Positions 1-8,255 are shown, numbered from the stretch's first letter. The stretch: 64,000 nt of DNA from Luteipulveratus flavus (GCF_029439465.1 NZ_JAROAV010000008.1:62001-126000), one strand, 5' to 3'. The notes: a model not told the origin generated them from the letters alone. Program-made: numbers and translations.

Positions 1-815
1 ACCACGGCCCGCGGGTCGGCTCCGGCGGCACGCAGCTCGCCCGCGACGTCGGCGACGGAAGGAGCGCCGCTCTCGTCGAGCGAGGTGACCAGCACGACCG
101 CGTGCGCGAGCCCGACCGCCGGGTGGTCGACCTCGCCCGCGAGGTCCAGGACGGTGAACGCGTGCGCGCGGCTGAGGTTCTCGACCGCGCCGGCGCCTCG
201 GTCGGCCCCGTCGCCGCGTACGTGCACGCCGCGCAGGTTGGGTACCTGCGTGGGTCCGAGTCGGCCACCGAGCGCGCCGCCGTCGTTCAACAGCGCTGCC
301 ACCACGACCTGGTCGCTGCGCAGGGCGGCGAGCACCCGCGTGACGAGCACCGCCACCGTCGTCACCCCTGCGCCACCGTGAGCGCCGACCACCACCACTC
401 GCCGGCCGGTCGTCACGGGCTGCTGGACGGCTGTGGCCGCCGCGAGGAGATCGTGCGGCGTCTCGTCGGAGCCCACCAACGACCGCAGGTGCGTCAGTGA
501 GCGCCGCCACCCCGCCACCGCGGGTCGCCGGGACGCCCGGCGCTGCTCCGCGGACCGCGTCCGGGGCCGCGTCGCAGCGAGGTCCACCACCTCGGCCGAC
601 GCCGGTGCCCTGGTACGGGACAGACCCGGCCCGGCCACGTCCGACCAGACCGGCAGCCAGGGCCGCCGCGGGCCCACGGGCTCCGCGGCCGTGGCACGCT
701 GCGGCGGTGCCGGGGCACCGGGAGGGGCTTCGGTCGGTGCGTTCATCCGGCTCAGCGCGCCGACGTCCCAGGAGGGGCCGTCGGGCACGCGGGCAGGACC
801 CATGGGTGAGGACAT
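1..815 (-). CDS. ParA/MinD-like ATPase-fold protein of a type VII secretion cluster (partial, C-terminus off window)
   Basis: This open frame runs off the left edge, so only the first 271 codons are visible. A Pro/Ala-rich N-terminal region of about 150 residues precedes a strand-loop reading VVVVGAHGGAGVTT, the position of the MinD/ParA Walker A motif. Both signature lysines of KGGxGKTT are replaced (by His and Val), so ATP hydrolysis is doubtful. Later hydrophobic strands (VVVAALL, FTVLDLAGEV) fit the fold. ATG at 815 follows a GTGAGG ribosome site and lies 7 bases after the eccD stop; ATG 803 is an alternative. The position next to eccD suggests a role like EspI-type accessory ATPases, but that is inference. 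Confidence 0.75.
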   Translation of the reverse strand, partial: MSSPMGPARVPDGPSWDVGALSRMNAPTEAPPGAPAPPQRATAAEPVGPRRPWLPVWSDVAGPGLSRTRAPASAEVVDLAATRPRTRSAEQRRASRRPAVAGWRRSLTHLRSLVGSDETPHDLLAAATAVQQPVTTGRRVVVVGAHGGAGVTTVAVLVTRVLAALRSDQVVVAALLNDGGALGGRLGPTQVPNLRGVHVRGDGADRGAGAVENLSRAHAFTVLDLAGEVDHPAVGLAHAVVLVTSLDESGAPSVADVAGELRAAGADPRAV

Positions 816-822
816 CTCGACC

Positions 823-2148
823 TCACTCGAAGGAGGACAGCAGGTCGGCGTACACACCGAAGACGCCGACGAGGACCGGCACCGCCACGAGGACGGTCAC
901 GCTCTCGACGCGCGACGCGGTCCGGCGCAGCTGGGCACCGAGGTGGTCGGCCAGATGGACCACGGAGGCGGTGAGGACACCGATGCCGGCCAGCGCCAGC
1001 AGCGCGGCGAGCGCCCCAGCCCACGACGGGCGGTCGTCCACGGCCGCCACCATGAGCGCGACCGGCCCGACACCTGCGGCGACCCAGATGGCCGTGCGCT
1101 CGGCGGTGAGCGGGAAGTGCCGGCCACGCAGCGCGTACGCCAGCGAGACCAGCAGCGTCAGTGCGGTCGGCCAGGGCTGCAGGTCGCTGCTTCGGGCGCT
1201 CGTCCCCGTGCTGACCGCGAGGACCGCGCTGGTGAGCACGACCCCGCCCAGCAGCATCCAGTGCGCCTCGGCCACCCGCGCGTGCGCGGCCCGCTCGAGC
1301 ACGAGCTCGCCGCGGGTCACCTGGGTGTCGACGCCGAAGACGCCCGACTGCGCGAGCGCGAGCCGGGGCAGGAGGCCGAGCAGCAGCAGCGCGGCCACCG
1401 AGGTCACGGCCCCGGTCTCCACCGCGCTCCCGGTCAGCAACCACGTCACGGCGGCCATGGCCGACAGCAGGACCAGAGCACCGGCGCCCGTCAGGCCGAT
1501 CAGGATGCGCCGGGCACACGCGCCCACCGCGCACATGACGACCAGGGCGGCCCCGACGGCCGCGGCGTACCGCCAGACCGGCTCGGTGTCCAGGAGGGCC
1601 ACTGCGGCGGCCGCGCAGACCAGGCCGAGTCCGGTGAGGGTCCAGGCGACGGCCCGTACGCGGGTGGGTGCGACCACCGTGGCGCCCGCACACGCCAGCA
1701 GCGCCACGACGCCGAGCAGCATCGTGGCCGCGGTGCGCTCGACCGCGCTCGCTGCGAGGGCGGCGCCGGCTGCGAGCAACGCCGACCCGACGAGCGCGAG
1801 GGCCCCGGCCCGACCCTGCTCGGTCCAGGCGCCCCGAGGCGTCGCCGACTCGACGGCGTCGACCATGTCGTAGACCGCGGGCGCCGGAGGTACCTCGTGC
1901 GAGGCGACGACCCGCAGTCGTACGCCGTCGCGCAGGCCCGCGTCGCGCAACGGCTGCTCGGGATCCAGCGTCCGGCCCGTCTCGGTGACCAGCTCGACCC
2001 GGCCCACGGGCACGGACTCGCGCAGCACGTCGAGCAGCTGCGGGACCAGGTGGGCCACCGGCTGGTCGGCCGGCAGGACGAGATCGGCGTTGCGACCGGC
2101 TCCCAGCACGGTGGCCCGCAGGTACGGGGTCCGGGACGTCGTGGTCAC
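823..2148 (-). CDS. eccD: Type VII secretion integral membrane protein EccD
   Basis: This 441-residue protein would form the inner-membrane pore component of an ESX/type VII secretion machine. Residues about 1-95 look like the ubiquitin-like YukD domain of EccD, including strands such as RVELVTETGRTLDPEQPL. About eleven hydrophobic segments follow from residue 130 to the end (for example MLLGVVALLACAGATVV). The length is close to the usual 450-500 residues. Its ATG overlaps the stop of the small membrane gene 2145-2444 (ATGA), and an ATPase-fold gene follows, giving one operon on the minus strand. EccC, EccB, mycosin and WXG100 genes are not in the window and probably lie to the left. Confidence 0.85.
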   Translation of the reverse strand: MTTTSRTPYLRATVLGAGRNADLVLPADQPVAHLVPQLLDVLRESVPVGRVELVTETGRTLDPEQPLRDAGLRDGVRLRVVASHEVPPAPAVYDMVDAVESATPRGAWTEQGRAGALALVGSALLAAGAALAASAVERTAATMLLGVVALLACAGATVVAPTRVRAVAWTLTGLGLVCAAAAVALLDTEPVWRYAAAVGAALVVMCAVGACARRILIGLTGAGALVLLSAMAAVTWLLTGSAVETGAVTSVAALLLLGLLPRLALAQSGVFGVDTQVTRGELVLERAAHARVAEAHWMLLGGVVLTSAVLAVSTGTSARSSDLQPWPTALTLLVSLAYALRGRHFPLTAERTAIWVAAGVGPVALMVAAVDDRPSWAGALAALLALAGIGVLTASVVHLADHLGAQLRRTASRVESVTVLVAVPVLVGVFGVYADLLSSFE

Positions 2149-2444
2149 GGTGCTCGTCCCTCTGCGGAAGGCTGCTGGAGCCGGGTGATCTGCGCGGACG
2201 GCACCGCGGGGACGCCGCCGCCCTGGCGCAGCGTCGGGTCGCTCGAGAGCAGGTGCGTCACGAACGACACCGCCACGCAGCCGGTGGCGGCGAGCGCGGC
2301 GAGGAAGACGCCGGCCACGAAGGTCCGAAGCCGGTCCGACCAGTCCCGCCGCAGGCGCTCCTGCCCGAACATCAGCGCTCCACCGAGCCGTTGCCGCCGC
2401 GTGGCGACCGACTCGATGAGCAGGTCGTCGTAGCTGTATGACAC
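2145..2444 (-). CDS. Small single-pass membrane protein at the head of the type VII secretion operon
   Basis: This 99-residue protein has a basic amphipathic N-terminus (SVATRRQRLGGALMFGQERLRRDW), one transmembrane helix at about residues 36-58 (TFVAGVFLAALAATGCVAV), and a short Pro/Gln-rich outer tail. The layout recalls the N-terminal anchor of EccB without its large periplasmic domain, so it may be a minimal EccB-like subunit; this is inference. GTG at 2444 has a GGGAGG ribosome site 7 bases upstream. The stop overlaps the eccD start by 4 bases, which indicates translational coupling. Confidence 0.7.
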   Translation of the reverse strand: MSYSYDDLLIESVATRRQRLGGALMFGQERLRRDWSDRLRTFVAGVFLAALAATGCVAVSFVTHLLSSDPTLRQGGGVPAVPSAQITRLQQPSAEGRAP

Positions 2445-2630
2445 GTGTTCCCTCCCTGGCCGCGGCGGCAGCGAGCCTTCCCCTGGCTCGCCGAACGGCC
2501 CCGTCGCCCCGGGCACGCTACGTCACCCGAACCGCGGGGGTGGGCTTCCCGGGCCTGCCATTTCTCGGTCATCGGCAGATCGGACGGGCGGGCCCGACCG
2601 ACGTCCCGCGTCCGCGAGCGACGTCAGCCA

Positions 2631-2636
2631 TACTGT
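2631..2636 (+). promoter_or_regulatory. -10 box TACTGT, leaderless start at 2642
   Basis: TACTGT is followed by 5 bases and the GTG start. The spacing puts transcription start on or next to the initiation codon. Confidence 0.5.
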
Positions 2637-2641
2637 CGGCC

Positions 2642-3976
2642 GTGCGTGCCCGTGTTCTCGCTGTCCTGTCCGCCTGCCTGCTCGCGTGCGGCGTCCTCGG
2701 TGTGCAGCCGGCCTCGGCCGCCGACCAGCCGTCGTTCACCGTCAACGGCCAGGACCTGCGGCTGAGCACCGCGCTCGGCTCGGCCCAGCAGGTGCAGCCC
2801 GGTCTGTACAAGGCGACCCTCCCGCAGGGTGGCTCCACCCTCTACGCCGCGGTGACCCGCCGACCGGGCGAGACACTCATGGTCAGCGTCGCGGGTGCGG
2901 CGCGCGAGACCGGTCGGCCGTACTTCGCCAGTGGCGACCACAAGCTCGCGGTCAACCTGGTGATCCCGTCCAAGTACGGCGGCGACCCCACCACGTGCGG
3001 GGCGAACTCCTCCAGCGGCGCCACCCTGAGCGAGGGCGACCCGTTCGGCACGCTCACCGCCACCAACCTCATCGACGGCGCCAAGACCAAGCGCGCGCTG
3101 TTCCTCTCGGAGGACTGCGCGGCGGCGACCACCCTGTACGTCGAGGTGACGCGCGAGGCGCCGGCCGCTGCCGGGACGATGCCGGTGGAGCTGCTGGTGC
3201 AGCGGGAGCCGCGGCTGACCGGCACGCCCGACCAGCCGGCCGGAGGCGCCGAGCTGACCGACCTCACGACGCTGTCGAAGGACGACGCCGTCGTGGTGCG
3301 GCCCGGTCGCGGCTACAGCGACGCCGCGACGCTGCCCGCGACCGGGACGACCCAGCTGGACGCTCGCCTCGGTGAGACCTCCTGCTACAAGGTCCGGGTG
3401 GGCTGGGGGCAGCGCCTCGGGGCCGTCGTCCAGCTCCCGCGACCGGGCGCGCGGATCTCGCCGCAGGTGGACACCTCGATCGAGGTACAGATCCGCAACC
3501 CGCAGCGCGCGCTGGTGGACGACGACTCGGCGTCCCAGCAGGCCGAGGGCACGACCAGCCCTGCGGACGCGAGCGTGTCGACCACCGGCGTCCACTGGTC
3601 GAACCGCAACGCGGACTACACCGCCGGCGGCGACATCGGTGCGGACTCGGTCCAGGACACCTCGACCGCCGGGTGGTACTACGTGTGCGTCCGCGCCGAC
3701 CCGTACAGCAAGGACGAGACCAAGAAGGACGTCCAGCCCTACCCCGTCCAGCTGACGGTGCAGGTCACGGGGACGGCGACCGCCGGCCCCCGGTACGTCG
3801 ACGCCGCGAACCGCGCGATCACCTCGCCGCCGCCCGGGCAGCTGAGTGTGGGCAGCTCGCAGGGTTCCGACGGCTCGTCGGTGCCGTGGGCTCGCGTCGG
3901 GATCGGCGCCGTCACGGTCCTGCTCGCGGCCGGGGCGGTCGTCTGGGCGCTGCGGGCGCGCCGCCGCACCGCCTGA
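2642..3976 (+). CDS. Secreted, C-terminally membrane-anchored protein of unknown function
   Basis: This 444-residue protein has a signal peptide (RARVLAVLSACLLACGVLG, cleavage probably after ASAA), a large beta-rich extracytoplasmic region, a linker rich in Gly/Ser, and a final transmembrane helix (VGIGAVTVLLAAGAVVWAL) followed by RARRRTA. Three cysteines in the outer region (in TTCGAN, SEDCAA, TSCYKV) could form disulfides. The GTG start sits 5 bases after a TACTGT -10 box, consistent with a leaderless transcript; frame upstream of it is non-coding in character. It is divergent from the type VII secretion genes, whose clusters often hold such anchored proteins. No domain was recognised with certainty. 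Confidence 0.75.
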   Translation: MRARVLAVLSACLLACGVLGVQPASAADQPSFTVNGQDLRLSTALGSAQQVQPGLYKATLPQGGSTLYAAVTRRPGETLMVSVAGAARETGRPYFASGDHKLAVNLVIPSKYGGDPTTCGANSSSGATLSEGDPFGTLTATNLIDGAKTKRALFLSEDCAAATTLYVEVTREAPAAAGTMPVELLVQREPRLTGTPDQPAGGAELTDLTTLSKDDAVVVRPGRGYSDAATLPATGTTQLDARLGETSCYKVRVGWGQRLGAVVQLPRPGARISPQVDTSIEVQIRNPQRALVDDDSASQQAEGTTSPADASVSTTGVHWSNRNADYTAGGDIGADSVQDTSTAGWYYVCVRADPYSKDETKKDVQPYPVQLTVQVTGTATAGPRYVDAANRAITSPPPGQLSVGSSQGSDGSSVPWARVGIGAVTVLLAAGAVVWALRARRRTA

Positions 3977-3995
3977 CCTCGTACCCCCACCCCAC

Positions 3996-4051
3996 CGGCA
4001 AAACCTGGCCGGCAGCACAGCCATGCATGTGCGCGCCGCCAGCTTTCGCCG
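3996..4051 (+). repeat. 56-bp nested palindrome, locus 1 unit a
   Basis: Outer arms are CGGCAAAACCTGG and CCAGCTTTCGCCG; inner arms are GCACA and TGTGC around GCCATGCA. It lies between convergent genes and is followed 63 bp later by unit b. It belongs to the family also found at 31914, 33062 and 62104. Confidence 0.85.
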
Positions 4052-4058
4052 CACCACC

Positions 4059-4114
4059 CGGCAGAAGCTGGCCGGCAGCACAGCCATGCATGTGCGCACC
4101 GCCAGCTTTCGCCG
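4059..4114 (+). repeat. 56-bp nested palindrome, locus 1 unit b
   Basis: Outer arms are CGGCAGAAGCTGG and CCAGCTTTCGCCG; the inner core is identical to unit a. It ends 13 bases before the stop of the kinase gene on the other strand. Confidence 0.85.
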
Positions 4115-4126
4115 GCGTGGGAGAGG

Positions 4127-5515
4127 TCAGCCGGCGGGGGTCGCCCAGCGGTAGGCGCCGTCGCGGTACGCGCACTCCAGGCGGTTGCCGTCGCGGTCGC
4201 CCTCGAAGGTGCCGGCGTCGTGCCAGGCGCAGGTCGCGCCGCGCACCGCTCCCCCGGGTGACTCCTTCTGCTCACCACTGCTGGACCATGGCGCGAGGAC
4301 CAGCAGGGCCAGCACGAGCGCCGCGACGACCGGCGCTACGACGAGCACGGCCAGCGGCCCCCGCCGCTTGCGTGGTCCCGCCGCAGCGCGCGGGTGCGGA
4401 CCGGGGCCGGTCGGACTGCCGTACGGGCGCGACCCGACCGTGGGCGCGGACGAGGCGTAAGACGCGCCGTACGCCAGGCCCGGGCCGCCCGAGGGCGCCG
4501 AGCCGGCAGCCGGCGCCGGACGCGTGCCGCCGGCGGTCTGCTGACGGGTGTCGGTGTGCTGCTGGGGATGCGTCGTCCCGGTCGAGCCGTCCCGCAGCCC
4601 GAGCGGCCGCATCGTCGGCGCCGCGCCCACGCCCGTCCGGTCGGCGTCCTCGCCGGGCCGCAGGAACTCGCCCTCGCTCACGCCACGCAGCTCCGGCATC
4701 TGCCGGAAGACCTCGACCTCCTGCTGCTGCACCCAGGCCAGCTCGGGCACCTCCAGGGCACGCAGTGCCTCGTGCGCCGAGCTCGGGCGGCCGGCCCGGT
4801 CGGGGTCGGCGAGCCGGACGAGCAGGTCCCACAGCACCGCGGGCGTCGCGTCCGGCCGGGGCGGCAGGTCCAGCCGCTCCGAGCGCATCTGCGGGCGCGG
4901 CCGGTGACCGGTGAGCATCTGGAAACCGACCATGCCGGCGGCGTACAGGTCCGACCGCGGGTCGGGGTCGGCGCCGCGCAGCTGCTCGGGCGCGAGGTAG
5001 CCCGGCGTGCCCATCACGACCGACAGCGAGGTCAGCCGGGGCGCGTCGACGGCCACCGCGACACCGAAGTCGGTGAGCCACAGGTGCGGCCGGCCGGTGC
5101 CGGTGGCGTCGAGCAGGAGGTTCGCGGGCTTGATGTCCCGGTGCACGACACCCGCGTCGTGGACGCCCGCGAGCGCGCTCAGCATCTGGCGCAGCAGCTC
5201 CGCGGCGTACGGGGCCGGCAGCGGGCCGTAGTCACCCACCAGGGTCGACACCGAGCCGCCCTCGACGATGGGCATCGTGAACAGGACCTTGTCGTCCTCG
5301 CCGGCCCAGCCCAGCGGCGTGACGACGTGCGGGTGGTGGATGCGCATGCCCTGCTCGCGCATGAACCGCAGCAGCGATCCGGCGTCGGACTGCCGCAGCA
5401 CCTTCGCGGCGATGATCCGGTCCCGCTTGAGGTCGCGGACCCGCCAGACGGCGCCCATGCCGCCCTCACCGATCATGTCGATCAGCTCGTAGCGGCCGGC
5501 GAAGACCTCACCCAT
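4127..5515 (-). CDS. Transmembrane serine/threonine protein kinase (PknB/Hanks type)
   Basis: This 462-residue kinase has the glycine loop GEGGMG (16-21), catalytic Lys38 in AAKVL, HRDIKPAN at 125-132 and DFG at 149-151, followed by GTPGYLAPEQ in the activation segment. All key catalytic residues are present. A long Pro/Gly/Thr-rich linker leads to one transmembrane helix near residues 390-410 (LAVLVVAPVVAALVLALL). The short outer tail has two cysteines (TCAWHDAGTFEGDRDGNRLEC) and no PASTA repeats, so the ligand is unknown. The start overlaps the upstream XRE gene by 8 bases, so the two form one transcription unit. Confidence 0.9.
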   Translation of the reverse strand: MGEVFAGRYELIDMIGEGGMGAVWRVRDLKRDRIIAAKVLRQSDAGSLLRFMREQGMRIHHPHVVTPLGWAGEDDKVLFTMPIVEGGSVSTLVGDYGPLPAPYAAELLRQMLSALAGVHDAGVVHRDIKPANLLLDATGTGRPHLWLTDFGVAVAVDAPRLTSLSVVMGTPGYLAPEQLRGADPDPRSDLYAAGMVGFQMLTGHRPRPQMRSERLDLPPRPDATPAVLWDLLVRLADPDRAGRPSSAHEALRALEVPELAWVQQQEVEVFRQMPELRGVSEGEFLRPGEDADRTGVGAAPTMRPLGLRDGSTGTTHPQQHTDTRQQTAGGTRPAPAAGSAPSGGPGLAYGASYASSAPTVGSRPYGSPTGPGPHPRAAAGPRKRRGPLAVLVVAPVVAALVLALLVLAPWSSSGEQKESPGGAVRGATCAWHDAGTFEGDRDGNRLECAYRDGAYRWATPAG

Positions 5516-5978
5516 GTCGACTCCTTCCGGCAGCCTGAGCCAGGACGTGTGCCAGCTCGGCCGAGATCGGCTCGACGACCTGCGCTGCGGCCGCCAGCTG
5601 CTCGGGAGACGCCGTGGCGCGCAGCCCCCCGATCAGCGATGTCTCGTCGGTCAGGGTAGAGGCACCGGACAGCGGCGCCTGCGCGGCCTGCACCTGGCGA
5701 AGCCGTGCCTCCAGCAGGCCGCGGTCCGCCGGGACACCGCCGTCGACCAGGTCGATCAGACCGCGCAGCCGGACGACGACGGCCGGGTTCCCGATCTTGA
5801 CGCGCCGGGCGCTCGCGAGCTGGGACAGCATCGGGGCGGACAGCCCGAGCAGCTCGGCCAGCCTGGCCTGGGTGATGCCGAGGGACGCGGTGAGGCGGCG
5901 CAGCGACGGGCCGAGCGGCTCGCCGTACAGCCGGGCCTGCTGCGCCTGGTTGCGCGCGATCTCACCCTGCTCGTCCAC
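5508..5978 (-). CDS. XRE-family helix-turn-helix DNA-binding protein paired with the kinase
   Basis: This 156-residue protein has a helix-turn-helix near residues 30-60 (LGITQARLAELLGLSAPMLS) typical of the Cro/XRE fold. The rest is helical and may dimerise. GTG at 5978 is preceded by an AGGGAGGG ribosome site. The reading frame overlaps the start of the kinase gene, so the protein is a plausible regulator or substrate of the kinase. The target is unknown. Confidence 0.8.
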   Translation of the reverse strand: MDEQGEIARNQAQQARLYGEPLGPSLRRLTASLGITQARLAELLGLSAPMLSQLASARRVKIGNPAVVVRLRGLIDLVDGGVPADRGLLEARLRQVQAAQAPLSGASTLTDETSLIGGLRATASPEQLAAAAQVVEPISAELAHVLAQAAGRSRHG

Positions 5979-6023
5979 GACCCTCCCTCGGCCCTGCCGC
6001 CGCCGGATCGGGCGAGGCGCAGG

Positions 6024-6659
6024 TCAGCCTAGGCCAGCCGAGAGCGCGAGGAACCGCTCCACCGCCTGATCCGCCTGACGCCGTCGTTCGCGGGGGGACG
6101 GCGGCCGCTCGCCGAGCAGCACCCGGATCTGGGTGTCCTGGACCACGAGGCCGTACAGGAGGCGGAACCACTCGGCCGGATCGGGGACGTCGAGCTCACC
6201 GGCCGTGCTCGCGCGCGCGAGGTACGCCTCGACGAGTGGCCCGACGCGGTGCCTCCCGCCGGCGAGCAGGGTCGCCGCGAGCTCAGGCGAGGTCATGGCG
6301 GCGCGGTTCAGCGCGATCGAGGACTCACCGCACAGCAGCTCCAGCAACCCGCGGGCGTACGCCGTCAGCACCTCGTGGGGGTCACCCGCCGCCGCACCCT
6401 CCAGCAGGGCCGCGACCCGCTCGGCGGAGGCGTCGGCGTTGTCCTCGATCAGCGCGGCGACCAGCTGCTCGCGGCTGCCGAACCAGGCGTACAGGGTCTC
6501 TTTCGACGCGCCGGCGCGCCGCGCGACCGCCGCCATCGTGAGCCGGTCGAACCCCGACTCGACGAGCTCGGCGCGCGCGGCGTCGACGATCTCCTGCCGT
6601 CGCGCCTCACGCTCGGCGCGCGGCAGGCGCCCGCGTCGCGACGGCTGGGACCCGGTCAT
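6024..6659 (-). CDS. TetR-family repressor, probably of the divergent DUF1772 gene
   Basis: This 211-residue protein has an N-terminal TetR DNA-binding domain (residues about 20-65; AARAELVESGFDRLTMAAVARRAG in its helices, then SKETLYAWFGSREQLV) and a helical ligand-binding half. ATG at 6659 was chosen because the frame upstream is the promoter region with the operator at 6693-6716. It is divergent from the membrane gene at 6733 with only 73 bases between them, the usual arrangement for a repressor and its target. Confidence 0.88.
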   Translation of the reverse strand: MTGSQPSRRGRLPRAEREARRQEIVDAARAELVESGFDRLTMAAVARRAGASKETLYAWFGSREQLVAALIEDNADASAERVAALLEGAAAGDPHEVLTAYARGLLELLCGESSIALNRAAMTSPELAATLLAGGRHRVGPLVEAYLARASTAGELDVPDPAEWFRLLYGLVVQDTQIRVLLGERPPSPRERRRQADQAVERFLALSAGLG

Positions 6660-6661
6660 GG

Positions 6662-6691
6662 TTGACAACCGTAACGGACAGTACGCATATT
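6662..6691 (+). promoter_or_regulatory. Promoter of the DUF1772 gene
   Basis: A perfect -35 hexamer TTGACA (6662-6667) is separated by 18 bases from CATATT (6686-6691). This is one of few sigma-70-consensus -35 elements in the window. The operator lies immediately downstream, across the expected transcription start. Confidence 0.6.
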
Positions 6692-6692
6692 G

Positions 6693-6716
6693 GAAGCGAA
6701 CCCAAGAGTTCGCTTC
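6693..6716. promoter_or_regulatory. Inverted-repeat operator, probable TetR binding site
   Basis: Perfect 8-base arms GAAGCGAA (6693-6700) and TTCGCTTC (6709-6716) flank 8 bases. It overlaps the predicted start point of the 6733 transcript in the gap between a TetR gene and its divergent neighbour. Confidence 0.65.
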
Positions 6717-6732
6717 TATCGAGGTGACGACC

Positions 6733-7299
6733 ATGTCCCACAGAACCGCCATCGGCCTGACGCTCCTCGCGGTGACTCTCACCGCCGCGATCTTCGGCTT
6801 CTTCTACGCCTGGGTCTGCTCCACCATGTGGGGCCTGGACGACGCCGACCCCCGGGTCGCCGTCAGCGCGATGCGAGCGATGAACGACTCCGTGCGCAAC
6901 GGCGTCTTCGCCCCGGCCTTCTTCGGCACGCCCGTCGCCCTGGCGCTCGCCGCCATCGCCGCGCGCTCCGCAGGCAGCCGCCGGGCGGCCGCCCTGCTGG
7001 GAGTGGCTGCCGCCGTCTACCTGCTGGGCGGGCTCGTGCTCACGATGACCGTCAACGTGCCGATGAACGAGGACCTCGCGCGCGGTGAGCTCCCCGCCAC
7101 GTACGCGGCGGCCGACGCGCGCTGGGACGACTACTCACCGACCTGGCAGCGGTTCAACCAGCTGCGCACGGCGCTCAGCGGCGTCGCCCTCGTCCTCGCG
7201 CTGACCGGCCTGATCTCCCTCGCCCGAGACGACGGCGCCCGCCCGTCTCCCGGAGGAGTCGGACGGGCGCGGCGTGGGTTCGTCCGGATCAGCCGTTGA
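6733..7299 (+). CDS. DUF1772 (anthrone oxygenase-like) membrane protein
   Basis: This 188-residue protein has four hydrophobic segments and the DUF1772 signatures TVNVPMNEDL and a WxRFNQLRTALS segment before the last helix. Family members are small membrane proteins; a few act as anthrone oxygenases, but most are uncharacterised. It is probably controlled by the divergent TetR gene through the operator at 6693-6716. The last 11 bases overlap the convergent aldo/keto reductase gene, and its 3' end carries a hairpin (7241-7268). Confidence 0.8.
   Translation: MSHRTAIGLTLLAVTLTAAIFGFFYAWVCSTMWGLDDADPRVAVSAMRAMNDSVRNGVFAPAFFGTPVALALAAIAARSAGSRRAAALLGVAAAVYLLGGLVLTMTVNVPMNEDLARGELPATYAAADARWDDYSPTWQRFNQLRTALSGVALVLALTGLISLARDDGARPSPGGVGRARRGFVRISR
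7241..7268. terminator. Hairpin inside the convergent gene overlap
   Basis: GCCCGTC (7241-7247) pairs with GACGGGC (7262-7268) across a 14-base loop. It lies within the 3' end of the DUF1772 gene and just past the aldo/keto reductase stop, so it could terminate the minus-strand transcript. No U-tract is evident. Confidence 0.4.
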
Positions 7300-8143
7300 A
7301 CTCGTCGGGGTCGGGGCCGACGCGGGTGCCGCGGTCGAGCCCCGCGATGGCGGCGAGGTCCTCGTCGTCCAGCGAGAACGCGGTCACGTCGAAGTTCTGC
7401 GCGATCCGCTCCGGGGTCGCCGACTTGGGGATGACCACGTTGCCGAGCTGGAGGTGCCAGCGCAGCACGACCTGCGCCGGGGTGCGGCCGACCTTCTCGG
7501 CGATCTGCGCGATCACCGGGTCCTGCAGCACCTCGCCACCCTGGCCGCCGAGCGGGCTCCACGCCTCGGTGTGGATGTCGTGGGCGCGGTGGAACTCGCG
7601 CAGCTGAGCCTGCTGGAAGTACGGGTGCAGCTCCACCTGGTTGATGGCAGGGAACTCACCGAGCTCGTCGTTCACCCGCTGGAGGTGCTCGGGCGTGAAG
7701 TTGGAGACGCCGGGGACCCGCAGCCGACCGTCCTCGCGCAGCTTCAGCAGCGCGCGGAAGCTGTCGACGTAGCGGTCCTTGGCCGGCGTGGGCCAGTGGA
7801 TCAGGTAGAGGTCGACCTCGCGCCCGAGCTTGCGGACGCTGGTCTCGTACGCCTGGAGCGCCTCGTCGTACCCCTGGTCGGAGTTCCACAGCTTGGTGGT
7901 GAGGAACACCTCTTGCTGGGTCAGGCCGCTCGCGGCGAGCGCACGGCCGACACCCTCCTCGTTGCCGTACGCCGCGGCGGTGTCGATGCTGCGGTACCCG
8001 GCCTCGAGCGCCGCCCGGACGACGGCCTCGGTCTCGTCCTGCGGCACCTGGAAGACACCGAAGCCGAGCTGGGGCATGTCGACGGACGCGGCGCCGGCGC
8101 GCAGCGAGACCGTAGGGACAGGGCTGGTCGTCGTGTCGGTCAT
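7289..8143 (-). CDS. Aldo/keto reductase, 2,5-diketogluconate reductase type
   Basis: This 284-residue NADPH-dependent reductase has the family signature [18 protein letters not shown] with catalytic Asp and Tyr, Lys in TTKLWN, and His in LYLIHWP, completing the D-Y-K-H tetrad. The C-terminal [13 protein letters not shown] binds the cofactor phosphate. Natural substrates are unknown. ATG at 8143 is chosen; an in-frame TTG lies 4 codons upstream. A 6-codon upstream frame (8160-8142) ends with its TGA overlapping this ATG. Confidence 0.9.
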   Translation of the reverse strand: MTDTTTSPVPTVSLRAGAASVDMPQLGFGVFQVPQDETEAVVRAALEAGYRSIDTAAAYGNEEGVGRALAASGLTQQEVFLTTKLWNSDQGYDEALQAYETSVRKLGREVDLYLIHWPTPAKDRYVDSFRALLKLREDGRLRVPGVSNFTPEHLQRVNDELGEFPAINQVELHPYFQQAQLREFHRAHDIHTEAWSPLGGQGGEVLQDPVIAQIAEKVGRTPAQVVLRWHLQLGNVVIPKSATPERIAQNFDVTAFSLDDEDLAAIAGLDRGTRVGPDPDEFNG

Positions 8144-8160
8144 ACCAGTGGCCAACTCAT
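8142..8160 (-). other. Possible leader peptide frame ending on the reductase start codon
   Basis: ATG at 8160 opens a six-residue frame (MSWPLV) whose TGA overlaps the reductase ATG in a GTATGA junction. A TAACTT box at 8175-8170 lies 9 bases upstream of this ATG, so the peptide would start almost at the 5' end of the mRNA. Confidence 0.3.
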
Positions 8161-8249
8161 CGACCCGCGAAGTTATGCCGCCCGCATCGGCTCGGGGCTC
8201 CTCGGGTCGAGAGCGTGACTCCGGACACAGGGCCGCTCGGGCACGCCGC

Positions 8250-8255
8250 TAGAGT
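8250..8255 (+). promoter_or_regulatory. -10 box TAGAGT, leaderless start at 8263
   Basis: TAGAGT is followed by 7 bases and the ATG of the biotin carboxylase gene. Confidence 0.5.

Noticed and set aside
433-2433. Long plus-strand frame of 666 codons opposite the type VII secretion genes
   Set aside because: It is a GC-bias shadow of the minus-strand genes: Arg/Gly/Gln-rich low-complexity sequence with no domain.
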